Assembly: GCF_018437505.1 (NCBI RefSeq)
Contig: NZ_CP072467.1
Location: 3,410,001 to 3,474,000 of the forward strand
DNA: 64,000 nt
Source: Spiractinospora alimapuensis
GTDB taxonomy: Bacteria > Actinomycetota > Actinomycetes > Streptosporangiales > Streptosporangiaceae
Reading direction: 5' to 3'
Shown: one piece after another, positions 41,095 to 48,375 of the stretch
Position numbering within the stretch: the stretch's first letter is position 1
How the letters are laid out: each line of letters starts with the position of its first letter
Notes under the pieces: model-generated
What the model saw: the letters and a program-made list of their open reading frames with translations, nothing else
What the model was told of the DNA's origin: nothing
Databases searched by the model: none
Position numbers and translations under genes: made by a program

Positions 41095-42354
41095 ATGGCT
41101 GAGGAGACGGCCCAGCTCTCCGCGCGACTGAAGCAGGCTACGCCGGTGCTCGCCGCTCGCGGCGAGGGCGTGTATCTGTACGACGAGGACGATCGTCGCT
41201 ACCTCGATTTCACGGCAGGAATCGGGGTCACGAGCACTGGACACTGCCACCCCCGGGTGGTCGAGGCCGCGCAGAACCAGGTCGCCACGCTGATCCACGG
41301 CCAGTACACCACGGTTATGCACCGTCCCCTCCTGAAGCTCACCGAACGACTCGGCGAGGTTCTTCCGGCCGGCATCAACCGCCTGTTCTACGTCAACTCC
41401 GGCAGTGAGGCCGTGGAGGCCGCGCTGCGCCTCGCCCGTCAGGCGACCGGCCGGCAGAACGCGATCGTGTTCCAGGGGTCCTTCCACGGGCGCACGATGG
41501 CCGCGGCGTCGCTGACCACCTCGGGGGTCAAGATCCGGGCCGGGATCGGCCCGCTGATGCCGGGAGTCGCCGTCTCCCCGTTCCCCTACGCCTACCGGCT
41601 GGGAATGACGGAGGACGAGGCGACCGAGTACGCGCTGCGGGAGCTGGACTACCTGTTCGCCACGGTGAGCGCGCCGCAGGACACCGCCGCGTTCTTCATC
41701 GAGCCGGTCCTCGGCGAGGGCGGATACGTCCCGGTGCCGCCCGCCTTCCTGCAGGGACTACGGGAGCGGGCCGAGCGACACGGGATCCTGCTGGTCGCGG
41801 ACGAGGTCCAGACGGGATTCGGACGCACCGGAACCTTCTGGGGGCACGAGCACGCCGGCATCAGCCCTGACGTGGTGATCACCGCGAAGGGTCTGGCCAG
41901 TGGCTTCCCGATCTCGGCCATCGCCGCCCCGGCGGACATCATGGACAAGGCATGGCCGGGCTCCCAGGGAGGCACCTACGGCGGAAACGCGGTCGCGTGC
42001 GCTGCCGCGCTCGCCACCCTGGACGTGATCCAGGACGAGAAGCTGGTGGAGAACGCCGCCCAGATGGGCCGTCGACTGCGCCAGGGTCTGGAGAAGGTCG
42101 CCTCCACGAGCCCGGTCATCGGGGACGTCCGGGGAATCGGCCTCATGCAGGCGTCGGAGTTCGTGGACGCCGACGGCCAGCCCGACGCGGACTCCGCCAC
42201 CCGTGCCCACAAGGCCGCCGCCGACGCCGGCCTCCTCCTGCTGACCTGTGGTCCCCACGGCAACGTGGTCCGCATGATCCCCCCCCTGGTCGTCAACGCC
42301 GACCAGGTCGACGCCGCCGTCCAGATCTGGGACGACGCCGTCAACGGCCTGTGA
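41095..42354 (+). CDS. Class III PLP-dependent aminotransferase (4-aminobutyrate/ornithine type)
   Basis: A 419-residue transaminase. Marks: YLDFTAGIGVTSTGHCHPRVVEA, NSGSEAVEAALRLAR, GSFHGRTMAAASLT, the PLP-ring Asp in LVADEVQTGFGRTG and the Schiff-base Lys in VITAKGLASGFPISA. It moves an omega-amino group to 2-oxoglutarate or pyruvate, giving a semialdehyde for the divergent dehydrogenase. GABA, diaminobutyrate or beta-alanine are candidate substrates. ATG 41095 is chosen for the family N-terminus, with GAGG upstream; the longer frame lies over the promoter and operator. A terminator hairpin follows. Confidence 0.93.
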   Translation: MAEETAQLSARLKQATPVLAARGEGVYLYDEDDRRYLDFTAGIGVTSTGHCHPRVVEAAQNQVATLIHGQYTTVMHRPLLKLTERLGEVLPAGINRLFYVNSGSEAVEAALRLARQATGRQNAIVFQGSFHGRTMAAASLTTSGVKIRAGIGPLMPGVAVSPFPYAYRLGMTEDEATEYALRELDYLFATVSAPQDTAAFFIEPVLGEGGYVPVPPAFLQGLRERAERHGILLVADEVQTGFGRTGTFWGHEHAGISPDVVITAKGLASGFPISAIAAPADIMDKAWPGSQGGTYGGNAVACAAALATLDVIQDEKLVENAAQMGRRLRQGLEKVASTSPVIGDVRGIGLMQASEFVDADGQPDADSATRAHKAAADAGLLLLTCGPHGNVVRMIPPLVVNADQVDAAVQIWDDAVNGL

Positions 42355-42417
42355 CCCACAGCCCGAACCAGTCGAACCCCCATGGCTCCCACCCAGAGCC
42401 GGCGGCGAAGACACCGA

Positions 42418-42446
42418 GTGCCCCTGGTGACACCCACCAGGGGCAC
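42418..42446. terminator. Terminator after the aminotransferase gene
   Basis: A perfect 12-bp stem GTGCCCCTGGTG / CACCAGGGGCAC with a 5-nt loop, 63 bp after the stop codon. Confidence 0.75.
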
Positions 42447-42576
42447 TCCCCTATCCCGTCCCACCGCCACCCCGACGGCGGCGGTTACGCCGGAATAATG
42501 TGGTGTCAGCCCACTGTGCGCCCGTGGTAAAGTTGTCACCGTTGCCAGTTGGCGCAGGTCAACCGGCAGAACAACT

Positions 42577-42649
42577 GCACTCGTAGCTCAACGGATAGAG
42601 CATCTGACTACGGATCAGAAGGTTGGGGGTTCGAATCCTCCCGAGTGCG
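42577..42649 (+). tRNA. tRNA-Arg (anticodon ACG)
   Basis: The cloverleaf can be written fully: acceptor GCACTCG / CGAGTGC, D-arm GCTC...GAGC, anticodon stem TCTGA / TCAGA with loop CTACGGA (anticodon ACG), variable loop AGGTT, and T-arm GGGGG-TTCGAAT-CCTCC with one G-U pair. The discriminator base is G. CCA is not encoded. It decodes CGU/CGC/CGA after A34 deamination. A strong terminator follows 18 bp downstream. Confidence 0.97.
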
Positions 42650-42666
42650 CCGCCTTGAGACAGCGC

Positions 42667-42709
42667 GACGAAGGCCCCGAGCAGAGGAAACTCACTCGGG
42701 GCCTTCGTC
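42667..42709 (+). terminator. Terminator of the tRNA-Arg transcript
   Basis: A perfect 15-bp stem (left arm GACGAAGGCCCCGAG, right arm CTCGGGGCCTTCGTC) with a 13-nt loop, followed by GTTTCG. It lies 18 bp after the tRNA. Confidence 0.85.
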
Positions 42710-42748
42710 GTTTCGCGTCCGGCCCTGGGTCCTGGGTAGATCCCTCGC

Positions 42749-43111
42749 ATGGACACTGGAGCGATGGGCGCGCAGGAGTTCGAGGACCTGGTCAGTGCGT
42801 CGTTCGCCGAGTTGCCCGCATGGGTACGGAGAGCGGTGTCGGACGTGGCGCTGATGACGGATGACGACCCGCCCGCTGACTGGACTGGTCCCGGCCAGCT
42901 CTTGGGGCGGTTCTCCGGGGTTCCGACGACGGCACGCGGTGAGCGCGCCGGCGGGAGCCTGCCCAACCGCATTGAGCTCTACCGCGTTCCGATTCTGCGA
43001 GTGTCCCACTCCCGCATGGAGGTGGTGGAGCAGATTCGTCGAGTGCTCCGGCACGAGATCGGCCACGCTCTTGGCCTGGGAGACGAGCGCCTCCGGGAGC
43101 TTGACTACTGA
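42749..43111 (+). CDS. Small zincin-like metallopeptidase family protein
   Basis: A 120-residue protein of the MppA/zincin_1 family. The active-site motif HEIGHALG with a following Asp (LRHEIGHALGLGDERL) fits HExxH zinc proteases. The opening FEDLVSASFAELPAWVRRAVSDVAL is typical of the family, whose members are only 110-150 residues long. The cellular substrate is unknown. ATG 42749 or the in-frame ATG five codons later (with GGAG upstream) is the start. Confidence 0.88.
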   Translation: MDTGAMGAQEFEDLVSASFAELPAWVRRAVSDVALMTDDDPPADWTGPGQLLGRFSGVPTTARGERAGGSLPNRIELYRVPILRVSHSRMEVVEQIRRVLRHEIGHALGLGDERLRELDY

Positions 43112-43144
43112 CCGACGGCCCTCCCTCCGGGAGCTCACACCCGC

Positions 43145-43909
43145 TCACCCGGCTTTCTCGACCTCGACGAGGAAGCGGGTGGAGTGGGCCACGAAGGAAC
43201 CGTCGCGGTTGATCTGGTCGTGGAGGTCCTCGAGTCGGTCGCGGTAGCGCTCGACGGTGAAGTCGGGCACGGTCCAGATCACCTTTCGCAGAAAGTAGAC
43301 CACCGCCCCCACGTCGAAGAACTCCATGCGCAGACGTTCGGAGCGCAGGTCCCGAACGGTGAGCCCGGCCGTGGCGGCCTCGGCGGTCTCGTCGTCGGGA
43401 TGCCGGCGACGACGCACGTCCTCAGGCTGGGGTCCGAGGAAGAACTCGACGAGCTCGAACGCGGTCGCGGGACCGACATGCTGCGCGAAGTAGGTTCCCC
43501 CCGGCCTGAGGACCCGTGCGATCTCCGACCACCACACGGTGGCGGGGTGCCTACTGGTCACCAGATCGAACGCACCGTCGGCGAACGGGAACGGTGGCTC
43601 CTCGGGGGCGGACACGACCACCACACCGCGCGGGTGGAGTCGAGCGGCGGCTCGGGCGACGTTCGGTGGCCACGCCTCCGTCGCCGCCATGGTGGGCGGG
43701 AACGCCGGGACCGTGGCGAGGACCTCCCCGCCCCCGGTCTGGAGGTCCAGGGCGCTGGTGACCGTCGCCAACCGCGCCGCGAGGAGACGGTGGTACCCCC
43801 ACGACGGCCGCTCCTCCGTGGCGCGCCCGTCCAGCCACGAGAAGTCCCACCCGTCCACGGACGCGGTAGCGGCCTCGGTCACCAGGTCGGCGAAGGTTCT
43901 GGAAGGCAT
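43145..43909 (-). CDS. Class I SAM-dependent methyltransferase
   Basis: A 254-residue methyltransferase. The SAM loop region is TSALDLQTGGGEVLATV, followed by PPFPFADGAFDLVTSRHPATVWW (motif IV/post-IV region) and EIARVLRPGGTYFAQHVGP, the usual UbiE-like helix and strand. A long C-terminal part (YRDRLEDLHDQINRDGSFVAHSTRFLVEVEKAG) follows. The substrate is unknown. It ends 34 bp from the convergent zincin gene. It is unrelated in its N-terminus to the methyltransferase at 22787. Confidence 0.88.
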   Translation of the reverse strand: MPSRTFADLVTEAATASVDGWDFSWLDGRATEERPSWGYHRLLAARLATVTSALDLQTGGGEVLATVPAFPPTMAATEAWPPNVARAAARLHPRGVVVVSAPEEPPFPFADGAFDLVTSRHPATVWWSEIARVLRPGGTYFAQHVGPATAFELVEFFLGPQPEDVRRRRHPDDETAEAATAGLTVRDLRSERLRMEFFDVGAVVYFLRKVIWTVPDFTVERYRDRLEDLHDQINRDGSFVAHSTRFLVEVEKAG

Positions 43910-43946
43910 CGACGTGAGCTCTCTTCCTGGTCGTGTCCGGGCGGCC

Positions 43947-44288
43947 TCACACCCCCATCGGTGTGTTGATCAGCGCGATGGCCCCGACGAGGAACAGCAC
44001 GACGTAGAGGGCCAGCATGGTCCATCGTGCCGGCGTGAACGTCGGCCGCCTCGGAAGCAGCCACCCGACGACGACCGGGAGCAGACCCGCTCCCAGCATA
44101 GCCCTCCCGACACCACGGTACGCCTCGGCCCGCGGGCATCCGTCCGCGCCACAGCTCGCGAGCGCCATGGCGGAGATGCCGAGAAGTGAGATGAGGACGA
44201 TGGAGCCGGGGATGAGGAGCACGGTGGTGATGAGGGGCGGGAGCCACCACAAGTGGGCCCGCGGTGGGGGAGTTGGCGCGGGGTACAT
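43947..44288 (-). CDS. Small membrane protein, unknown function
   Basis: A 113-residue protein with three predicted membrane helices (LWWLPPLITTVLLIPGSIVLI, AMLGAGLLPVVVGWLL, TMLALYVVLFLVGAIALI) and a short loop with two Cys residues (ASCGADGCPRAEAYRG). A Pro-rich N-terminus precedes the first helix. I do not recognise the family. ATG 44288 has GGAGG only one base away, which is too close, so the GTG at 44306 is also possible. A 19-bp copy of its start region recurs 200 bp upstream. Confidence 0.65.
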   Translation of the reverse strand: MYPAPTPPPRAHLWWLPPLITTVLLIPGSIVLISLLGISAMALASCGADGCPRAEAYRGVGRAMLGAGLLPVVVGWLLPRRPTFTPARWTMLALYVVLFLVGAIALINTPMGV

Positions 44289-44527
44289 GCCTCCAGTGCA
44301 ACACACCCGTTAGCCGGTCGCGCCCTTAGGGCCCCCGGGACCCTCGGGGCGTTCCGCTCCTTCGGTCTCGCCGGTCCGGGTGCGGAGAACACCTCCTGGT
44401 AGACCTCGGCCGTGCGCACCCACGTCGGCGTCGGAGCCTCTCCCCCAGGCCACCGTGCCCATCGGGGTTCTCACTCCCCGACGGGCATCGTGAGAACACA
44501 TGCCCCCTAGTGCAACACACCCGTTAG
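44285..44527. repeat. Direct repeat of a 5' gene region
   Basis: AGTGCAACACACCCGTTAG occurs at 44295-44313 and again at 44509-44527. The flanking ACATGCC is also repeated, so each copy is about 29-30 bp with small gaps. The first copy is the start region of the small membrane protein gene. The second heads only a short open frame, which suggests a partial duplication. An inverted repeat GTTCTCAC / GTGAGAAC (44467-44497) lies beside copy 2. Confidence 0.7.
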
Positions 44528-44567
44528 TTAGGCCATGTTCGGCGCGGGGCGCGCGAAGCCCCCCGCC

Positions 44568-44879
44568 TCAGTCCGTGAACTGCTCGGCGTAGGCCGCGGC
44601 GGGCCGTATGGCGTCGACTGAGTAGGTGACGTGTCCGACCGCGACCCGGTCACCGACCTCGGCGATCACCGCGGCGACGGTGGCCGTGGCGAACCCGCCG
44701 CACAGCTCGATCAGGCTGACCCCCTCCCGCTCCACCAGCTCCTTGGCGACCCGCGGGGCGTCGGCTTGGTCGGCCACGGGCACGAGGAGCGTACGTTGGC
44801 CGGCGCGGTCGATGACGGTGCGATCGGCGCTGGGGTCGGTGTCGGGGTGCTCGAAGACGCTCGCCCAGGTGGTGTTCAT
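44568..44879 (-). CDS. DUF6506 family protein
   Basis: A 103-residue cytosolic protein. WASVFEHPDTDP at the start, VAKELVEREGVSLIELCGGF in the middle and VAVGHVTYSVDAI near the end match, as I recall, the DUF6506 family. No function is known to me. The Cys in LCGGF is conserved-looking and could be reactive. ATG 44879 has GAGAGG upstream. It lies directly downstream of a MerR-type regulator and behind a promoter with a 19-bp spacer that overlaps the MerR stop codon, so it is very probably the MerR target. Confidence 0.7.
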   Translation of the reverse strand: MNTTWASVFEHPDTDPSADRTVIDRAGQRTLLVPVADQADAPRVAKELVEREGVSLIELCGGFATATVAAVIAEVGDRVAVGHVTYSVDAIRPAAAYAEQFTD

Positions 44880-44920
44880 GGTGGATGCCTCTCGTCGGTG
44901 GTGATCTCGTGGACGGGACC

Positions 44921-44951
44921 ACGTTAGAACTTCAAGCAACCTTCAGGTCAA
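44921..44951 (-). promoter_or_regulatory. MerR-type promoter with 19-bp spacer
   Basis: On the minus strand TTGACC (44946-44951) and TAACGT (44921-44926) are 19 bp apart, the over-long spacing that MerR activators correct by twisting DNA. ACCTT-GACCTG-AAGGT is a dyad at its upstream edge. The -35 overlaps the MerR stop codon. The DUF6506 gene begins 42 bp downstream. Confidence 0.6.
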
Positions 44952-45319
44952 GGTGTCCGTGGGGTCTCTCCCGCCTCCGTCCGGTCGAGTGCCGCGGCGA
45001 GCCGGTCCCGTACCTCGATCTGCGCCGCGATGCGATCGTTCAGGGTGGCCAGCCGGGTGCGCGCGAGCGCCAACTTCTCCGGGTCGGGCGGCGCGGCGGC
45101 GACGTCTCCGTCCAGGCAGGGCAGGAACTCCCGCACGTCGGCGAGGGTCAGGCCGACCGACACCAAGTGAGCGATGTTGGCGACGCGGGTCACCGCCCCG
45201 TCCGGATAGACGCGGTAGCCGTTGCCCGCACGCGTTGAGGTGACGAGGCCAGCCTGCTCGTAGTGCCGAACGGCCCGGGCCGAGACCCCGGCACGTTTCG
45301 CGACCTCACCGATGTACAC
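44948..45319 (-). CDS. MerR family transcriptional regulator
   Basis: A 123-residue MerR-type activator. The winged helix is MYIGEVAKRAGVSARAVRHYEQAGLVTS followed by RAGNGYRVY; a long dimerisation helix fills the second half (LALARTRLATLNDRIAAQIEVRDRLAAAL). The effector tail is short, with one Cys in FLPCLDGD, so it could respond to a redox or metal signal or to a small ligand. It ends over the promoter of the DUF6506 gene on the same strand. Confidence 0.92.
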   Translation of the reverse strand: MYIGEVAKRAGVSARAVRHYEQAGLVTSTRAGNGYRVYPDGAVTRVANIAHLVSVGLTLADVREFLPCLDGDVAAAPPDPEKLALARTRLATLNDRIAAQIEVRDRLAAALDRTEAGETPRTP

Positions 45320-45337
45320 CTGGCACCTCCGCCCGGA

Positions 45338-46120
45338 TTATGCCACCACGGCACCTCCGTCCACGGGGAGCACGACGCCGGTGACGAAGCTCGCGGCGGG
45401 GGAGAGCAACCGGGTCACGGCCCAGGCCACCTCGTCCGGTTCGCCTCGGCGCCCCAAGGGTGTCCGCTCGACCTGCCACCGGCGGATCTCCTCCTGTCGT
45501 TCCGGCGGGATCCCGTTGTTGTCACCGATCGTGGTATCCACCGCTCCCGGTGCGACGGCCACCACGCGGACGCCCCGCGGGGCCAGTTCCACGGACCAGC
45601 TCCTCGTCAGCGACTCCAGAGCCGCCTTGGACGCGACGTAGGGTCCGCTGCCGGCCCATCCCCGCTGTCCGACCGAGGTGGAGACGTTGACGATCACGCC
45701 GTTCCCCCGCTCCAGGTGGGGGAGGGCGGCTCGGCTGAGCAACATCGGGGCGACTACGTTGGTCTCCCACAGCGGTGCCGTACTTTCGCGGGTGGTCTCG
45801 GCCAGTGGACCTCCACCCAGCACCCCGGCGTTGTTGACCAGCCCATCCAACCGCCCGAAGGACTCGAGCGCGGCGTCCACGATCCGGTCAGGGGCGTCCG
45901 GGTGGGTGATGTCGGCCGTGAGGGGGATGACGGAGTCGGAGTCGTCGGCTGTCGCCCGCAGCGGTTCGAACCGCCGCCCGACGGCCAGCACCCTCGCACC
46001 CGAGCGGGCGGCCCGACGCGCGGTCGCCCGCCCGATCCCGCTGCCCGCGCCCGTGACCACGATGGCCATTCCGCGCAGGGAGCCGTCCCCGCGCTCGGTG
46101 TCCGCTTCCTCGGCCGACAC
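45338..46120 (-). CDS. SDR family oxidoreductase
   Basis: A 260-residue short-chain dehydrogenase. The cofactor loop is VVTGAGSGIGRATARRA, NNAG is in LVNNAGVLGGG, the catalytic Ser in IVNVSTSVGQRG and the Tyr/Lys pair in YVASKAALESL. The end GVVLPVDGGAVV is typical of FabG-like enzymes. GTG 46120 has GAGGAA upstream; ATGs 8 and 14 codons earlier have no ribosome binding site, though the frame stays open to 46183. A 16-bp dyad lies about 45 bp upstream. It is 18 bp from the start of the MerR gene on the same strand and could be co-transcribed with it. Confidence 0.9.
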   Translation of the reverse strand: MSAEEADTERGDGSLRGMAIVVTGAGSGIGRATARRAARSGARVLAVGRRFEPLRATADDSDSVIPLTADITHPDAPDRIVDAALESFGRLDGLVNNAGVLGGGPLAETTRESTAPLWETNVVAPMLLSRAALPHLERGNGVIVNVSTSVGQRGWAGSGPYVASKAALESLTRSWSVELAPRGVRVVAVAPGAVDTTIGDNNGIPPERQEEIRRWQVERTPLGRRGEPDEVAWAVTRLLSPAASFVTGVVLPVDGGAVVA

Positions 46121-46161
46121 CTGCGTGTTCCTCACGATGTCCATGCGGAGAGACTGCGACA

Positions 46162-46177
46162 TTGACGCTGACGTCAA
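46162..46177. promoter_or_regulatory. 16-bp dyad upstream of the SDR gene
   Basis: TTGACG-CTGA-CGTCAA is a perfect 6-bp inverted repeat with a 4-bp centre. It lies in the 90-bp gap between the SDR start and the response regulator stop. Each arm resembles a -35 hexamer, so it may also be part of the promoter. Confidence 0.5.
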
Positions 46178-46207
46178 GGTCAAGTCGCCGACCGGAGATG
46201 CCTGTGC

Positions 46208-46834
46208 TCAGGAGGCCGTGTCCAGGAACAGTTCCTGGCGGCTACGCAGCCCGAGCTTGCTCAGAATGTTGCTGACGTGCGTCTTCACCGTGGGGAGCTC
46301 GATGAAGAGCTCGTGGGCGATCTGCGCGTTGGTGAGGTGCTGCAGCATGAAGCCCAACACCTCCCGCTCCCGCTGGGTGAGCCCGGACCGTTCGACCGCC
46401 GCCGCCAGCCGGGCCGACTGGTCCTGGGTCTCCGCTCCCAACAGCCAGGTGCGGCGTCCCGCGCTGGTCGACCGGATGGTGTCGAGCAGGCGGGCGGAGT
46501 CCTCACCCTTGTGGACGAAGCTGTCGGCACCGGACAGGAACGAGGCGGAGGCGTCCTGTGAGGAGTTGTACGAGGTGTAGATGAGCACCCGCACGCGCTG
46601 CGGCAGTGCCTTCAGCTCCCGACACAGCTCGACGCCCCGGGGTTCGCCCCCCAGTCGCAACGGAAGGATGACGAGGTCCGGGGAGAAGCTGCGGACGGAG
46701 ACGAGCGCGCTCTCGGCGGCGGCGACCTCCGCGACCACGCGCATGTCCGGCTGGGCGTCGATCACCGTCTTGAGGCCGAGACGCACGACCGGATGGTCCT
46801 CGACGAGGAGGATGTCGATCACTCGCTGTCCCAC
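46208..46834 (-). CDS. Atypical NarL/LuxR-type response regulator
   Basis: A 208-residue protein. The receiver domain begins ILLVEDHPVVRLGLK with the acidic pair intact and has a Lys in FVHKGEDS. The strand that should carry the phospho-acceptor Asp reads PDLVILPLRLGGEP: Pro stands where Asp is expected. Phosphorylation at the normal site therefore looks impossible. The LuxR helix-turn-helix is normal (LTQREREVLGFMLQHLTNAQIA, PTVKTHVSNILSKLG). No kinase gene is adjacent. GTG 46834 is preceded by GGAGG. It is divergent from an oxidase-permease-acetamidase operon, its likely target, with a 16-bp dyad in between. Confidence 0.9.
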   Translation of the reverse strand: MGQRVIDILLVEDHPVVRLGLKTVIDAQPDMRVVAEVAAAESALVSVRSFSPDLVILPLRLGGEPRGVELCRELKALPQRVRVLIYTSYNSSQDASASFLSGADSFVHKGEDSARLLDTIRSTSAGRRTWLLGAETQDQSARLAAAVERSGLTQREREVLGFMLQHLTNAQIAHELFIELPTVKTHVSNILSKLGLRSRQELFLDTAS

Positions 46835-46877
46835 GTGCACCTCCGCGGCGGACGAATCCCCCGAAACCAACCTCCTA

Positions 46878-46893
46878 CGTTACCGGTGTAACG
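46878..46893. promoter_or_regulatory. Dyad between the atypical regulator and the oxidase operon
   Basis: CGTTAC-CGGT-GTAACG is a perfect 6-bp inverted repeat. It is 44 bp from the regulator start and 96 bp from the oxidase start, a likely operator. Confidence 0.5.
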
Positions 46894-46988
46894 GCTCCGA
46901 CCAGCAATCTCGTTCCTTAAGAATGATCACATTGCTCCAACGGGGACCTAACGTCTGCGTAGCCGACCCGTCCCAGTAGAGGAGTGAT

Positions 46989-48281
46989 GTGACCGTGCCT
47001 GCGACCTCAGCCGATGTCGTCGTGATCGGTGCCGGCAATGTGGGTGCCGCCATCGCGTATGAGGTGGCGTCTCGCGGCGCGTCCGTCATCGTGGTGGAGG
47101 CGGGGGAAGACGTCGGCAACGGGTGCTCCTACGCGAACGCGGGTCTCCTGGCACCGAGCCACGTCGAACCGCTCACCACGCCGAAGAACGTGTTGTCGGG
47201 CATGCGCTACATGTTCCAGCCGGACAGCCCGTTCCACATCCACCCCGCGCCGCGGCTCGCGCCGTTCTTCGCCCGCTTCGTTCGGTCCTCCGGCCCGGGA
47301 CGTGCCCGGGAACTGACGGCCCGCATGCAGGAACTGGCGATGTACAGCACGAACCGGCACCGGGACTACGCCGAGCGCGGCCTGGACACCGGGTACCGGG
47401 CGGACGGCGCCCTGGACGTGTTCCTCACCGAGAAGGCGTTGAGCGCCGCCGCCGGGAAGCTGGGCTCGTCGGTCGAGCGCAGCGAGCTGCTGAGCGCCGA
47501 CGAGGCCCGCGAGCGGGAGCCCGCCCTGGGAGAGATCGCCGGAGCCGTGCTGCGTCCGGACGAAGCACAGGTCGGTTCGCAGCAGTTCGTCCGCGCGACG
47601 TTGAAGGCCGCGGAGGAGCACGATGCGGAGATCCGCTGGGGAACCCAGGCCCGCCTCCTTCCAGCACCGCACGGTCGTATCCGTGGGGTCGACACTCCGG
47701 ACGGGAGGATCGTGGCCGACACCTATGTCGTCGCGGCCGGCCTCGGCAGCAGTCGCCTCTGCGCGAACGTTGGCGTCAACATGCCCATGGAGGGCGCCAA
47801 GGGCTACGTCGTCGACCTGGAACTCGAGGGGCGGGGGCCGGCGATGCCGCTGTCCTTCCGCGAGCCGAAGGTCGTCGCCACCCCCTACGCGGACCGTCTG
47901 CGCCTGTGCGGCACCTTGGAGCTTGGCAGTGACCCCCGCGCCGTGACCGCATCCCGCGTGAACACGATCCGGGCGGCGGGCCACAAGGGACTGCCCAACC
48001 TACGGGTCCGGCGCACCATCCAGACGTGGGCCGGGTTGCGGCCCTGCACCGCGGACGGTGTCCCCTCCATCGGCCGTAGCGCCATCCGCAAGGAACTCGT
48101 CGTCGCCGCCGGGCACGGAATGTGGGGCCTCGTCCTCGCACCGGTGACGGGTGAGCTCATCGCTCGGGGCATCGTCGAGTCCGCGCCCACGATGCACGAG
48201 GCCGCTTTCTCACCGGACCGGTTCGGCCGGACGCGCATCTCCTCATCCCTCGGGGATGAGCGCCGCCCGCTCGCCGCCTGA
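46989..48281 (+). CDS. FAD-dependent D-amino-acid dehydrogenase/oxidase (DadA-like)
   Basis: A 430-residue flavoprotein of the DAO fold. The FAD loop is DVVVIGAGNVGAAIAYEVASRG. It is followed by CSYANAGLLAPSHVEPL, a family mark of DadA-type enzymes, and ends with TWAGLRPCTADGVPSIGRSA and VAAGHGMWGLVLAPVTGELIA. It oxidises the C-N bond of an amino acid or secondary amine to the imine or keto acid. There is no transmembrane anchor. GTG 46989 has GAGGAG upstream. It is the first gene of a three-gene unit with a permease and an acetamidase-type hydrolase. Confidence 0.92.
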   Translation: MTVPATSADVVVIGAGNVGAAIAYEVASRGASVIVVEAGEDVGNGCSYANAGLLAPSHVEPLTTPKNVLSGMRYMFQPDSPFHIHPAPRLAPFFARFVRSSGPGRARELTARMQELAMYSTNRHRDYAERGLDTGYRADGALDVFLTEKALSAAAGKLGSSVERSELLSADEAREREPALGEIAGAVLRPDEAQVGSQQFVRATLKAAEEHDAEIRWGTQARLLPAPHGRIRGVDTPDGRIVADTYVVAAGLGSSRLCANVGVNMPMEGAKGYVVDLELEGRGPAMPLSFREPKVVATPYADRLRLCGTLELGSDPRAVTASRVNTIRAAGHKGLPNLRVRRTIQTWAGLRPCTADGVPSIGRSAIRKELVVAAGHGMWGLVLAPVTGELIARGIVESAPTMHEAAFSPDRFGRTRISSSLGDERRPLAA

Positions 48282-48375
48282 GCGCGGCCTTTCCCGCACC
48301 GTCATCCCCCACACGCGCCCGCGCAGGAACATGCGCCGACCTGGGAGCGTGCTCCTAAGAGAGGATCCACCGTCC

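Noticed and set aside
33379-42354. Naming the block an ectoine or nicotinate degradation cluster
   Set aside because: EutA-like, aminotransferase and semialdehyde dehydrogenase genes fit in part, but no ectoine hydrolase, EutBC, DoeB or NicX gene is in the window.
44310-44501. Short frame behind the second copy of the 19-bp repeat
   Set aside because: The translation is Gly/Arg-rich without helices, unlike the membrane protein behind the first copy, so I treat it as non-coding.
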